A stretch of 33,222 nucleotides of DNA from an uncultured Ignavibacteriota bacterium (GCA_903831845.1 CAIKZJ010000049.1:1-33222); one strand, 5' to 3'; positions 1-8,307 are shown, counted from the stretch's first letter. Numbers and translations are program-made. The notes: generated by a model from the letters alone, not told the origin.

Positions 1-383
1 ACAACATAAAGCTGAAAAAGAATTACGACCTGAACTCTCTGATGATAACGTGCAATCCGCAGAAGATACAGCAGGCGATAATTTCGCTGCTAATTAATTC
101 AATCGAGGCTATGTCGAACAGAGGAGGGACGATAACTCTTGATCTGACGCATGACGGTGTTAACGCGATACTGAGAATAAAGGACGAAGGATACGGCATA
201 GACGAGAAGGACATTCCTTACATTTTTGAGCCGTTCTTCACGACAAAGGAAGCTGCCAAGGGCACCGGGCTCGGACTTTCGATAGTTTACGGAATAATAA
301 GTTCGCATAAGGGAAACATAGAGGTTGAGAACACGTCCAGCATGGGCACGACTTTCAAGCTCACATTACCAATAAACATTTGA
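1..383 (+). CDS. Sensor histidine kinase, C-terminal fragment (5' end outside window)
   Basis: This is the catalytic end of a histidine kinase that would phosphorylate the response regulator encoded next. The reading frame is open from base 3, before the first ATG at 42, so the gene begins upstream of the window. Visible parts of the HATPase domain are an N-box (QQAIISLLINSIEAM), a G1-type box (DEGYGID), an F-box (FEPFFTTK) and a G2 box (GTGLGLSI), ending in the usual GTTFKLTLPI strand. The H-box with the phosphorylated histidine and any sensor region lie off the window, so the stimulus cannot be read. Only 7 bases separate its stop from the NtrC-type regulator, so the two are almost certainly one operon and a cognate pair. 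The PFFTTK...GTGLGLS layout is typical of NtrB/AtoS-like kinases. Confidence 0.93.
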   Translation, partial: NIKLKKNYDLNSLMITCNPQKIQQAIISLLINSIEAMSNRGGTITLDLTHDGVNAILRIKDEGYGIDEKDIPYIFEPFFTTKEAAKGTGLGLSIVYGIISSHKGNIEVENTSSMGTTFKLTLPINI

Positions 384-390
384 CATCACA

Positions 391-1755
391 ATGAGAGAAA
401 ACAGAATTTTAATAGTTGACGACGAAAAAATTGTCAGGGAATCGCTGACACACTGGTTTGAGGAAGAGGGTTACATAATTGAAACCGCCGAGAACGGAAA
501 CGAAGCCCTTAAAATATTCTCGAGAGGCAAATTCGACCTCGCACTTCTCGATATGAAAATGCCGGGAATGACCGGACTGGAACTGCTCAGGAAAATAAAG
601 GAAATAGACGAAGACTGCATAGTAATACTCATTACGGCATTCGCATCCGTTCCGACTGCGATTCAGGCGCTGAAGGACGGGGCATACGATTACGTAACCA
701 AGCCCGTAGACCCTGACGAACTGAACAACATTGTGCATAATGCTCTTGAAAGCAGGAATCTGCGCAAGGAAAACGTAGAGCTTAAGAAACAGATTGACAA
801 CTTTATTATACCCGAGAATCTTGTCGGCGAAAGCCCGCAGATGAAAAAAATAATCGACCTGATTCAGACCGTCGCTGAAACGGATTCGACGGTAATGCTA
901 AGGGGCGAAAGCGGAACGGGCAAGGAGCTCGTGGCGAAAGCAATTCATCAGAACAGCAAGCGGAAATACTTCCCCATAATTACGGTTAACTGCGGCGCGC
1001 TTTCAGAATCGCTGCTTGAAAGCGAGTTGTTCGGACACGAAAAGGGCGCTTTCACGGGTGCGCATTTCAGGCGAAAAGGTAAATTCGAAATAGCCAACGG
1101 CGGAACTATTTTCCTGGATGAGATAGGCAGCGTGTCGGCAAAAACGCAGGTAGAGCTTTTAAGGGTAATCGAATCCAAGAAATTCAACCGAGTCGGCGGC
1201 AACGAGATGGTGGAAAGCGATTTCAGGATAATCACCGCAACGAACGAACCGCTTGAGAAGTTCATTGACGACGGCAAGTTCAGGAAAGACCTTTATTACA
1301 GACTTAACGTAATAACAATAAACATACCGCCGCTGCGTGAAAGGATACAGGACATACCCATACTCGCGAATCACTTCCTTAAGAAATATTCTGAATTAAT
1401 GAACAAGGGAGTCAACGGAATTTCCAACAAAGCGCTCGACCAGCTTTTGAATTATGAATGGCCGGGCAACGTGCGCGAGCTCGAGAATACAATCGAGAGG
1501 GCTATAGTTATAGGAAAATCCGATTTCATCGAGCCGGACGACCTGCATCTGAAGGAATCCAATTTCCAGATAACGAACGGCTTTGCTCTAAACGGGGATT
1601 CGGGGAACAGCCTTGAAGACATAGAGAAGAAATACATAATCAAGGTACTCAACACGAACAACTGGAACATATCGAAGAGCGCTGAAATACTCGAAATCGA
1701 GAGGGTTACGCTTTACAATAAAATTAACAAATACGGTTTACGGAAGATTAAGTAA
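391..1755 (+). CDS. NtrC-family sigma-54-dependent response regulator
   Basis: This 454-aa protein is a transcription activator that remodels sigma-54 RNA polymerase when phosphorylated. The receiver domain (about 5-120) has the acidic pair D10/D11, phospho-acceptor D54 and conserved K104. The AAA+ domain (about 143-370) has Walker A GESGTGKE at 172-179, the sigma-54 contact loop GAFTGA at 219-224, Walker B TIFLDE at 239-244 and the sensor II stretch WPGNVRELEN. The last 45 or so residues form a Fis-type helix-turn-helix. All key residues are intact. The gene sits 7 bases after the kinase and its stop overlaps the next start by one base, so kinase, regulator and archaemetzincin appear co-transcribed. 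Its targets are unknown. I did not find a convincing -24/-12 sigma-54 promoter by eye in the window. Confidence 0.96.
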   Translation: MRENRILIVDDEKIVRESLTHWFEEEGYIIETAENGNEALKIFSRGKFDLALLDMKMPGMTGLELLRKIKEIDEDCIVILITAFASVPTAIQALKDGAYDYVTKPVDPDELNNIVHNALESRNLRKENVELKKQIDNFIIPENLVGESPQMKKIIDLIQTVAETDSTVMLRGESGTGKELVAKAIHQNSKRKYFPIITVNCGALSESLLESELFGHEKGAFTGAHFRRKGKFEIANGGTIFLDEIGSVSAKTQVELLRVIESKKFNRVGGNEMVESDFRIITATNEPLEKFIDDGKFRKDLYYRLNVITINIPPLRERIQDIPILANHFLKKYSELMNKGVNGISNKALDQLLNYEWPGNVRELENTIERAIVIGKSDFIEPDDLHLKESNFQITNGFALNGDSGNSLEDIEKKYIIKVLNTNNWNISKSAEILEIERVTLYNKINKYGLRKIK

Positions 1756-2300
1756 TGAACCTGAATATTGTTCCTCTCAAATTTTCCAACGATCCATTGC
1801 TTAGGAAGTTGATAGAACGTCTTTCTTTGTATTTTGAGGATGTTAAGGTGTTCTACACTCCCGTAAACATAGAACCTTCGTACAACCAGCTGCGCAGGCA
1901 GTATCATTCTACCAGGATACTTGAATCAATAATTAAATCGAACCCCGAAGGCGACGGTTTGTTTCTTGTTCTGACTGACATGGACCTTTTCGTGCCTGTA
2001 CTCACACATGTATTCGGAGAAGCGCAGCTGAACGGCAAATTTTCAATCGTTTCGGTTTGCAGGCTTTACGAGGAATTTTACACTGCAGAATCGAACCCGA
2101 AAATACTGCTTAGCAGGAGTTTCAAGGAAATACTGCACGAAATTGGCCACAATTTCGGATTGTACCACTGCAGGAACTGGGAATGCGTTATGCACGCCTC
2201 GAATTCCGTCGAGGACATAGATGTAAAGGGAAACGTTTATTGCAGCGAGTGTTCGGCGATTCTGACATCAAAGAATATACCTCATCCCGCGGTATTATAG
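1755..2300 (+). CDS. amzA: Archaemetzincin-type zinc metalloprotease
   Basis: This 181-aa protein is a probable soluble zinc peptidase of the archaemetzincin family (M54). The diagnostic signature is complete. HEIGHNFGLYHC starts at H128, with E129 as the catalytic residue and H128, H132 and H138 as zinc ligands. C139, C144, C163 and C166 supply the second, structural zinc site, and M146 is the Met-turn residue. There is no signal peptide or membrane segment, so it should act in the cytoplasm. The length matches the 170-200 aa usual for the family. The ATG shares its A with the TAA stop of the NtrC-type gene, indicating translational coupling. Archaemetzincins are widespread in archaea and patchy in bacteria, and their substrates are poorly known. 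Membership of a two-component operon is the main clue to its role. Confidence 0.93.
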   Translation: MNLNIVPLKFSNDPLLRKLIERLSLYFEDVKVFYTPVNIEPSYNQLRRQYHSTRILESIIKSNPEGDGLFLVLTDMDLFVPVLTHVFGEAQLNGKFSIVSVCRLYEEFYTAESNPKILLSRSFKEILHEIGHNFGLYHCRNWECVMHASNSVEDIDVKGNVYCSECSAILTSKNIPHPAVL

Positions 2301-2470
2301 GGAATAAGGTTGTAATTGGAAGTATATAATTGTATTTTGACTAAGGAGAAGAACGGATTCCTACTGGCCTGTAAATTACGTCAATGACAATCGGATCACA
2401 CAGAATCATCATAATTATCAGTTATTAATTTTCACGGCCGGAAATCTTTTCTTTCTTCAATTTTTTCAAC

Positions 2471-2487
2471 GTTTACATAATGTAAAC
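2471..2487. promoter_or_regulatory. Palindromic operator-like site upstream of the RRM gene
   Basis: GTTTACATAATGTAAAC is a perfect inverted repeat with 8-base arms around a single A. It ends 32 bases before the start codon of the RRM protein and is the only clear structure in the 219-base gap 2301-2519. The size and symmetry fit a dimeric repressor or activator site. The cognate protein is unknown. Confidence 0.5.
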
Positions 2488-2519
2488 ATTAAAAGTCCAC
2501 CGGGACAGGAGATACAAAA

Positions 2520-2864
2520 ATGAAAATTTACGTAGGCAACATTGCAAGAGAATCGACCGAAGCAGAAGTTAAAGCACTGTTTGAAGAATTCGGAACAGTA
2601 GAAAGCATTACATTAATCCGCGACAACTATACGAAGCAACTAAAAGGATTTGGATTCATAGAAATGCCGAACGACGAAGAAGGACAGAATGCGATAAAGA
2701 GCCTTAACGATCAGTTGTTCAACAACAGGCCGTTGAGTGTCAGCGTCGCAAAACCCAAAACGGACAACAAACGGTCCGGCGGCGGTTTCAACCGCGGCGG
2801 CAACAGGGGCGGTAGCGGCGGAGGCGGATATCATAAGCCCAAAAGATACGGTTCGGATTATTAA
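2520..2864 (+). CDS. RRM-domain glycine-rich RNA-binding protein
   Basis: This 114-aa protein carries one RNA recognition motif and a disordered basic, Gly-rich tail. RNP2 is IYVGNI at 3-8 and RNP1 is KGFGFIEM at 42-49, both with the aromatic residues that stack on single-stranded RNA. The tail (about 85-105) is Gly/Arg/Asn-rich, then ends KPKRYGSDY. This is the architecture of the small bacterial RRM proteins found in cyanobacteria and Bacteroidota, many of them cold-induced, which act as RNA chaperones. A Shine-Dalgarno-like AGGAG lies about 10 bases before the ATG. The gene has a palindrome upstream and a strong terminator downstream, so it is a single-gene unit. Cold induction is an inference from the family. 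Confidence 0.93.
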   Translation: MKIYVGNIARESTEAEVKALFEEFGTVESITLIRDNYTKQLKGFGFIEMPNDEEGQNAIKSLNDQLFNNRPLSVSVAKPKTDNKRSGGGFNRGGNRGGSGGGGYHKPKRYGSDY

Positions 2865-2887
2865 AAGAATTTGTTTCTAAAAAGAAG

Positions 2888-2921
2888 CCCTTCCCGTCGT
2901 AACGGGAAGGGTTTTTGTTTT
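2888..2921. terminator. Bidirectional rho-independent terminator between RRM gene and acs
   Basis: CCCTTCCCGT, loop CGTA, ACGGGAAGGG forms a perfect 10-bp stem (2888-2911). It is followed by a T-run on the plus strand and has a T-rich run on the minus-strand side. It lies 24 bases after the RRM stop and downstream of the convergent acs gene, so it can serve both. Confidence 0.9.
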
Positions 2922-2944
2922 TATTTGTAATATATGAGAATTTC

Positions 2945-2968
2945 GTTCCCAAAGAGGACTTTGGGAAC
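2945..2968. repeat. Palindromic REP-like unit (CCCAAAG-AGGA-CTTTGGG type)
   Basis: GTTCCCAAAG, AGGA, CTTTGGGAAC is a 10-bp perfect hairpin. The same core with the same AGGA loop recurs at 16931-16956, with GTGCCC instead of GTTCCC at the edge, so this is a dispersed repeat and not a local structure. Confidence 0.8.
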
Positions 2969-2994
2969 AGCAATATGATTATTTTCGTCCGAAG

Positions 2995-3006
2995 CCGGAG
3001 CTCCGG
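2995..3006. repeat. Short perfect palindrome downstream of acs
   Basis: CCGGAGCTCCGG is fully self-complementary and sits 19 bases beyond the acs stop. It has no T-run on either side, so it is not an obvious terminator. It may be another small repeat unit next to the one at 2945-2968. Confidence 0.5.
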
Positions 3007-3024
3007 AAGCAGAGCTCAAGGACA

Positions 3025-4911
3025 TTATTCTTCCAAAGTCGAAATATTCCCCGGATCCTGTCCGAGTGCGCGGGCTTTAAGCACGCGTCTCATTATTTTT
3101 CCGCTTCGTGTTTTCGGAAGCACATCCACGAATTCGACGTTTTCCGGTTTTGCAATCGGTCCTACTTCATGCCCGACATGCTTTATTAACTCTTCGCGCA
3201 GCTGCTCCGATTTCTCGAAACCCGCTTTAAGAATTACATACGTGTATATCGCATTACCTTTGACTTCATGCGGAAGACCAATAGCAGCCGCTTCTGCAAC
3301 TGAAGGATGGCTTACGAGCGCGCTTTCAATTTCCGCGGTACCGAGCCTGTAACCGGATACTTTAAGGACGTCGTCCGTTCTGCCGATAATCCAGTAATAG
3401 CCGTCTTCATCGCGCCTTGCCGAGTCCCCTGTCAGATACATTCCTTCATACTTGCTCCAGTATTTTTCTATATACTTTTCAGGGTCCTTGTAAATCGTTC
3501 TCATCATTGAAGGCCACGGTGTTTTTATCACAAGATAACCTTCTTCATTTGCCTTCACGGGATTACCGTCTTCATCGAGTATATCCATTTTAAGACCAGG
3601 GAAAGGTTTCGTGCCCGAGCCGGGTTTCAGGGGGACGCTCGGAGTCGGCGTTATCATAAAGCATCCGGTTTCCGTCTGCCACCACGTATCCATAATCGGG
3701 CATTTTTCTTTTCCTATAACCTTATAATACCATTTCCACGCTTCGGGATTGATCGGCTCCCCTACCGAACCCAGAAGCCTTAAGGATGAAAGGTCGTGTC
3801 TGTTCGGCCACGCGTCGCCGAATCTCATAAGTCCTCTTATCGCGGTGGGAGCGGTATAAAGAATATTAATTCCGTATTTCTCTACCATCTGCCACCATCT
3901 GTTCGGGAACGGGAAATTCGGAGCGCCTTCGTACATAAAAGAAGTCGCGCCGTTCAGGAGCGGACCGTAAACTATGTAACTATGTCCCGTAATCCATCCC
4001 GGGTCGGCAGCGCACCAGTACCTGTCAGTATCTTTAATATCAAAGACATATTTCAATGTCGAATAAGTCCCTACCATATAGCCGCCCTGCGTATGAAGAA
4101 TGGCTTTAGGCTTTCCGGTCGTTCCTGAAGTGTAAAGAAGGAACAGCGGGTCTTCGGCGTCCATAACTGTCGCCTCGCATTTTGAATTAATTATCGGGAG
4201 ATTGACGAGTTCGTGATACCAGATATCCCTGCCGTATTCCATGTTAATGTTCTCGCCCGTTCTCTTTATTACAAGGACGCTTTCGACCGAAGCGGCTCTC
4301 TGGAGCGCCTCGTCGGCTATTGCTTTAAGAGGAACGATTTTCCCTCTCTGGAAAGCGCCGTCGCAGGTAATAAGAACTTTCGAGTGACTGTCTTCGAGTC
4401 TTTCATGGAGCGACTCAACGGAGAATCCACCGTAAACCACGGAGTGAACGGCTCCGATTCTCGCGCAGGCAAGCATTCCCATCATCAGTTCGGGAACACG
4501 TCCCATGTAAAGAGTTACCCTGTCTCCTTTGTTTACGCCGAGGCTTTTAAGCACGTTGGCGAAGCGCGAGACTTCGCGGTGCAGCGCGAAATATGAAAAA
4601 ACGCGGACTTCGCCGTTCTCGCCTTCCCAGTAGAATGCGACCTTGTTCTTTCTGTGAGTCTTCAGATGCCTGTCGAGGCAGTTGTAGGCAATGTTAACTT
4701 TTCCGTTCGTGAACCATTTGTAGAAGGGTTTTCCGGAATCGTCAAGCACTTTATCCCATTTTTCGAACCATTCGAGTTCTTCGGCTTCCTTTGCCCAGAA
4801 TCCTTCAAGGTCTTTTGAGGCGTAATCATTGAGTTTGTCCCAGTCTTTAAGGTTGGCGTTGTTGACCACTTCCTCGGAAGGATAGAATACTTCTCCGTTG
4901 AGTTTTTTCAT
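3025..4911 (-). CDS. acs: Acetyl-CoA synthetase, AMP-forming
   Basis: This 628-aa enzyme converts acetate, ATP and CoA to acetyl-CoA, AMP and pyrophosphate in the cytoplasm. The adenylate-forming motifs are complete: YTSGTTGKPKA at 260-270, WWQTETG at 410-416, YLTGDSARRDEDGYYWIIGR from 492 with the hinge region after it, and PKTRSGKIMRR at 599-609. In that last motif K605 is the catalytic lysine, which in related enzymes is controlled by acetylation. The length is slightly below the 640-660 aa common for Acs, with a short N-terminus. It lies downstream of ackA on the same strand, separated by 217 bases and a terminator, so it is transcribed separately. Together with pta-ackA it gives both the high-affinity and the reversible acetate routes. 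Confidence 0.96.
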   Translation of the reverse strand: MKKLNGEVFYPSEEVVNNANLKDWDKLNDYASKDLEGFWAKEAEELEWFEKWDKVLDDSGKPFYKWFTNGKVNIAYNCLDRHLKTHRKNKVAFYWEGENGEVRVFSYFALHREVSRFANVLKSLGVNKGDRVTLYMGRVPELMMGMLACARIGAVHSVVYGGFSVESLHERLEDSHSKVLITCDGAFQRGKIVPLKAIADEALQRAASVESVLVIKRTGENINMEYGRDIWYHELVNLPIINSKCEATVMDAEDPLFLLYTSGTTGKPKAILHTQGGYMVGTYSTLKYVFDIKDTDRYWCAADPGWITGHSYIVYGPLLNGATSFMYEGAPNFPFPNRWWQMVEKYGINILYTAPTAIRGLMRFGDAWPNRHDLSSLRLLGSVGEPINPEAWKWYYKVIGKEKCPIMDTWWQTETGCFMITPTPSVPLKPGSGTKPFPGLKMDILDEDGNPVKANEEGYLVIKTPWPSMMRTIYKDPEKYIEKYWSKYEGMYLTGDSARRDEDGYYWIIGRTDDVLKVSGYRLGTAEIESALVSHPSVAEAAAIGLPHEVKGNAIYTYVILKAGFEKSEQLREELIKHVGHEVGPIAKPENVEFVDVLPKTRSGKIMRRVLKARALGQDPGNISTLEE

Positions 4912-5050
4912 AAGAATATATTTTAAGTTTTGGTAAACTTCTTTTGTCTCCTAAGCCGGGAAACGCACTTATCTCTGAAAGCGCTAGAATTAAAACACAG
5001 TTTTTATAATAATTGTTTCAGTGAAATGTATTTTTCGGGATGGTAAATTA

Positions 5051-5079
5051 AAATAAAAAGACGCGCTTTGGCGCGTCTT
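5051..5079 (-). terminator. Rho-independent terminator of pta-ackA
   Basis: On the minus strand AAGACGCGC, loop CAAA, GCGCGTCTT forms a 9-bp stem (5058-5079), followed by a T-rich run (TTTATTTTAATTT). It begins 50 bases past the ackA stop and separates ackA from acs. Confidence 0.9.
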
Positions 5080-5128
5080 AATGGAAAGATAAGATAAAAT
5101 AAACTAAACTAATGTAAGGTAAACTTAT

Positions 5129-6331
5129 TTATGCTTTTACAGCCTGAATGCTTTTTACTATTTCAAGTGTGTCGCGGGCTATCATCAGTTCTTCGTTTGT
5201 CGGAATCACATAAACTTTTACTTTTGATTCCGGCAGGGATATTTCAGCGAGTTCGCCTCGGACTGATTTGTTCTTTTCGACGTCGAGATAAAGTCCCATG
5301 AATTCCATTCCCTTGCATGCTTCGTATCTTGTTTCGTAATCGTTCTCGCCGATACCCGCCGTAAACACGAGCGCATCGAGTCCGCCCATGGCTATGGTAT
5401 AAGCGCCGATAAACTTTTTCAGCCTGTAATCGAACATTTCCAGCGCGAGTTTAGCCCTTCTGTTTCCTTCGTGAAACGCGTTTTCAAGGTCACGGAAATC
5501 ATTGCTGATGCCCGATACGCCGAGCATTCCGGATTTCTTATTCATAATATCGTCAATCTGCTTCGCCGAAAGTCCTTCTACGTTTTCGAGTATCGGTATA
5601 AGCGCAGGGTCAACATCGCCGCATCTCGTGCCCATTATAAGCCCGCCTGTCGGTGTATGTCCCATGCTTGTATCGATGCTCTTCCCGTTAAGCACAGCGC
5701 AAACGCTCGCGCCGTTGCCGAGATGGCAGGAGATTATCTTCGATTCCTTCTTGCCGAGAAGTTCCATCGCGACCTGCGAGACGTACCTGTGCGAGGTTCC
5801 GTGGAATCCGTATCTGCGGACTCTGTATTTTTCATACAGTTCGTAAGGCAACGCGTACATGTACGAATAATCGGGCATTGTCTGATGGAATGCGGTGTCG
5901 AATACGCCGACCATCGGCACGTCCGGCATCACTTCCTGGCAGGCCCTGATACCTTTGATATTCGGCGGATTGTGAAGGGGCGCGAAGAACGAGCACTCGT
6001 CCAGCGCGTTCACTACGTCTTCCGTTATTAGAACCGAACCCGAATATTTTTCACCAGCATGCACGACTCTGTGCCCAACCGCGTCGATTTCCGAAATGTC
6101 CGTTAAAACTCTATCTTCTTTCAGAGTTTCAAAAACGAGCTTGATAGCATCCGTGTGATTCGGAATTGTTTTTTCTATTTTTCTTTTTTCTCCCTTAACA
6201 TGATAGGTCATTGAAGAGCCCTCTGTTCCTATTCTTTCGACGAGCCCTTTTGAGATCACTTCTTCCCCGTTCATTTCTATCAACTGATATTTCAGAGACG
6301 AACTTCCTGTATTTACTACGAATATTTTCAT
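5129..6331 (-). CDS. ackA: Acetate kinase
   Basis: This 400-aa kinase interconverts acetyl phosphate plus ADP with acetate plus ATP. The N-terminal NTGSSSLKY motif contains N7. [13 protein letters not shown] contains R88, [12 protein letters not shown] contains D145, [13 protein letters not shown] contains H177, and [10 protein letters not shown] follows. All correspond to substrate-binding or catalytic residues known for the family. The length is standard. The start lies 21 bases after the pta stop, so pta-ackA is one operon, ending at the hairpin at 5051-5079. The 20 bases before its ATG are A/T-rich with no Shine-Dalgarno, as is common in Bacteroidota-like genomes. Confidence 0.97.
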   Translation of the reverse strand: MKIFVVNTGSSSLKYQLIEMNGEEVISKGLVERIGTEGSSMTYHVKGEKRKIEKTIPNHTDAIKLVFETLKEDRVLTDISEIDAVGHRVVHAGEKYSGSVLITEDVVNALDECSFFAPLHNPPNIKGIRACQEVMPDVPMVGVFDTAFHQTMPDYSYMYALPYELYEKYRVRRYGFHGTSHRYVSQVAMELLGKKESKIISCHLGNGASVCAVLNGKSIDTSMGHTPTGGLIMGTRCGDVDPALIPILENVEGLSAKQIDDIMNKKSGMLGVSGISNDFRDLENAFHEGNRRAKLALEMFDYRLKKFIGAYTIAMGGLDALVFTAGIGENDYETRYEACKGMEFMGLYLDVEKNKSVRGELAEISLPESKVKVYVIPTNEELMIARDTLEIVKSIQAVKA

Positions 6332-6352
6332 TATATATTAAGTATTAAAATT

Positions 6353-7348
6353 TTATCCAATTGCCTGTACGGCTGTTATTGCAACGACGTCGACTATTTC
6401 CTCCGGAGTGCATCCGCGCGAGAGGTCGTTTATCGGCAGGGCGAATCCCTGACTGACAGGTCCTATAGTATTGGCTTTTGCGAGCCTCTGAACCAGTTTG
6501 TATCCTATGTTTCCCGCCTGAAGGTCGGGGAAAATCACTACGTTTGCTTTTCCCGCAACGGGACTGTTTTTCGCTTTCAGCATACCGACTTCCGGAACGA
6601 GCGCGGCGTCAAGCTGAAGTTCGCCGTCAATCAGGAGTTCAGGCATTTTTTCTTTCGCAATTCTTGTCGCTTCAACGACCTTGTCAACGAGTTCATGCTT
6701 GGCGGATCCGTGAGTTGAGAAAGAAAGCATCGCCACACGCGGCTCGATGCCGAGAAGCGACTTTGCAGTCGCTGCGGTTGATATCGCGATAGACGCGAGT
6801 TCTTCCGCATTCGGGTTCGGGTTGATGGCGCAGTCGGCAAAGACGATTGTGCCGTTATCGCCGAAAGTGCAGTCGGGCACTTCCATCACGAAGCAGCTCG
6901 AGACAATCGTGATGCCGGGGGCAGTTTTGATAATCTGAAACCCGGGTCGCAGCAGATCGCCCGTCGAGTGAATTGCACCGGAAACGAGGCCGTCGGCGTC
7001 GCCTGTTTTCACCATCATTGTTGCATAATAGATCGTGTCCTTCATAGTCAAAAGAGCGTCCTCGTAAGTTACGCCTTTCGACTTTCTCATTTCATAAAAC
7101 TTTTTCGAATACTCTTCGTGTTTATCTGAAGTTTCAGGATTGATAATTTTAATGCCGGAAATATCCGCGCCGTGTTTCTTTGCTTCATCACGAATCTGAA
7201 TTTCGTTGCCAAGCAAAATAACTTCAGCGAGTTTTTCCTTTGTAATTTTTTCCGCGGCGAGGAGATTTCTTCTTTCGCAGCCTTCGGGAAGTGCAATCGT
7301 TTTCCTGACAGAACGAGCCTTGTCCCATATCTTTTTCATCACAGACAT
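6353..7348 (-). CDS. pta: Phosphate acetyltransferase
   Basis: This 331-aa enzyme interconverts acetyl-CoA and acetyl phosphate, feeding ackA directly downstream. It is the short single-domain form, containing only the PTA catalytic domain and no N-terminal DRTGG/BioD-like regulatory part. Recognisable features are the start KTIALPEGCERRNLLAA, the core VKTGDADGLVSGAIHSTGDL, the stretch FADCAINPNPNAEELA, and the C-terminal region ending near ANTIGPVSQG. An operator-like palindrome lies 15-32 bases before the start codon. The malic enzyme at 19666 carries a related domain but is a separate, fused paralogue. Confidence 0.96.
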   Translation of the reverse strand: MSVMKKIWDKARSVRKTIALPEGCERRNLLAAEKITKEKLAEVILLGNEIQIRDEAKKHGADISGIKIINPETSDKHEEYSKKFYEMRKSKGVTYEDALLTMKDTIYYATMMVKTGDADGLVSGAIHSTGDLLRPGFQIIKTAPGITIVSSCFVMEVPDCTFGDNGTIVFADCAINPNPNAEELASIAISTAATAKSLLGIEPRVAMLSFSTHGSAKHELVDKVVEATRIAKEKMPELLIDGELQLDAALVPEVGMLKAKNSPVAGKANVVIFPDLQAGNIGYKLVQRLAKANTIGPVSQGFALPINDLSRGCTPEEIVDVVAITAVQAIG

Positions 7349-7362
7349 GTTAATCGCTTAAA

Positions 7363-7380
7363 TTTGAATGGTCATTCAAA
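7363..7380. promoter_or_regulatory. Operator-like palindrome upstream of pta-ackA
   Basis: TTTGAATGGTCATTCAAA is an inverted repeat with perfect 8-base arms and a 2-base centre, ending 15 bases upstream of the pta start codon. The TGAATG...CATTCA shape resembles sites bound by TetR-type regulators of acyl-CoA metabolism. That resemblance is from memory and no regulator gene is in the window. Confidence 0.5.
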
Positions 7381-7522
7381 ATAATCAATAATATTTAAAA
7401 ATGATATGCATAAAATACTCTTTCGGGCTGAAAATGCGCATTTTCTTCTTAATGCAGGTTCACGAAGCACCACAACGTCAAAGCAATGTGACACAAAGAG
7501 GATTCTGACAAATAACGGAAAA

Positions 7523-8200
7523 TTACGGTTGAAAAATAATACCCGCGCCGAGTGTAAACTCCACTGTCTTTCCGATAATATTAGTTTCAAATTCAGGAGA
7601 AATATTGAACAGTTTTGATACAGGAATTACGTATCCAAAACCGAGTTTAACAACAGGCGGAGTCGAGATAGTTTCATTATATAGTTTAGTCGAGGTACGG
7701 CTCATAGATCCGAAACCAATCTTACCGTAAATCGGCGGGTCTTTTTTGAATGGATATACTTTCAGGCCCATGCTGACGAGAAAGGCAAATTTCATGCTTT
7801 CATAAAGTGTAGCCGAGCTGCTGTTCGTCGTTTCTTTTTCTATGAATTTCATGCGGCAGACTGTGACTTCGGTGAAGAAGGTCAGCACTGAACCCATTGT
7901 AAACTGCGCAGACGGGGAAACGCCGTAACCGTAAGTATAATATGCGGTGCTCATTTCATTCGCTGTAACAACTCCCAGAAGTTTCAGGTTAAAAACTGTA
8001 TTACCGGGTATACGGTCAGATTTATCATGAGGAGTAAAACCGGTTATAGATGAATTTATTTTTTCATTTAACCGCATCGAGGCACATTGCGCATATAATT
8101 CCTGATTGCTTGTTTGCAGCGATAACAGTAAAACTGCAAAAAATATTGAAAATTTTGCAAATCCCGATCTCACGAAACTCTGCAAATGACTTAGCCTCAT
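7523..8200 (-). CDS. Secreted beta-barrel-like protein, paralogue 1 of 4
   Basis: This 225-aa protein is of unknown function. It has an N-terminal signal peptide (hydrophobic stretch FSIFFAVLLLSL, likely cleavage after LYA near residue 37). The rest is a run of short amphipathic strands rich in Gly and aromatic residues, as in an outer-membrane beta-barrel. It shares an ordered set of motifs with the three genes upstream: YGYG then a strand ending in QF, MGLKVYP, YGKIGFG, KLGFGY, SPEFE, and a final Gly-rich strand (LGAGIIF). It is the most diverged of the four, with YGYG where the others have NGYG and IYGKIG where two of the others have VYLK. It lies last in the array, beyond an imperfect hairpin at 8242-8267. 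A porin, adhesion or surface-sensor role cannot be told apart. Confidence 0.75.
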   Translation of the reverse strand: MRLSHLQSFVRSGFAKFSIFFAVLLLSLQTSNQELYAQCASMRLNEKINSSITGFTPHDKSDRIPGNTVFNLKLLGVVTANEMSTAYYTYGYGVSPSAQFTMGSVLTFFTEVTVCRMKFIEKETTNSSSATLYESMKFAFLVSMGLKVYPFKKDPPIYGKIGFGSMSRTSTKLYNETISTPPVVKLGFGYVIPVSKLFNISPEFETNIIGKTVEFTLGAGIIFQP

Positions 8201-8241
8201 ACCTTTAATTAATAATGAAATATAATTCAGGGGACTTCAAT

Positions 8242-8267
8242 AAAAAAGGCTGTCCTTTGGGACATCC
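8242..8267 (-). terminator. Imperfect hairpin with T-run after barrel paralogue 2
   Basis: GGCTGTCC, loop TTTG, GGACATCC pairs with one mismatch (8248-8267). The minus strand then reads TTTTTT. The left half of the sequence is the same as that of the perfect terminator at 10262-10291, suggesting a copied and partly decayed terminator. Confidence 0.55.
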
Positions 8268-8307
8268 ATAGTAAATAATTTCCGGCAATTCAGCTTGAAT
8301 GACGATA

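Noticed and set aside
391-1755. Sigma-54 promoter for the operon or neighbouring genes
   Set aside because: No convincing TGGCAC-N5-TTGC pattern was seen by eye in the intergenic regions, so no target was assigned.
5471-6031. A 186-codon plus-strand frame opposite ackA
   Set aside because: It is antisense to conserved acetate kinase motifs and has no protein-like features of its own.
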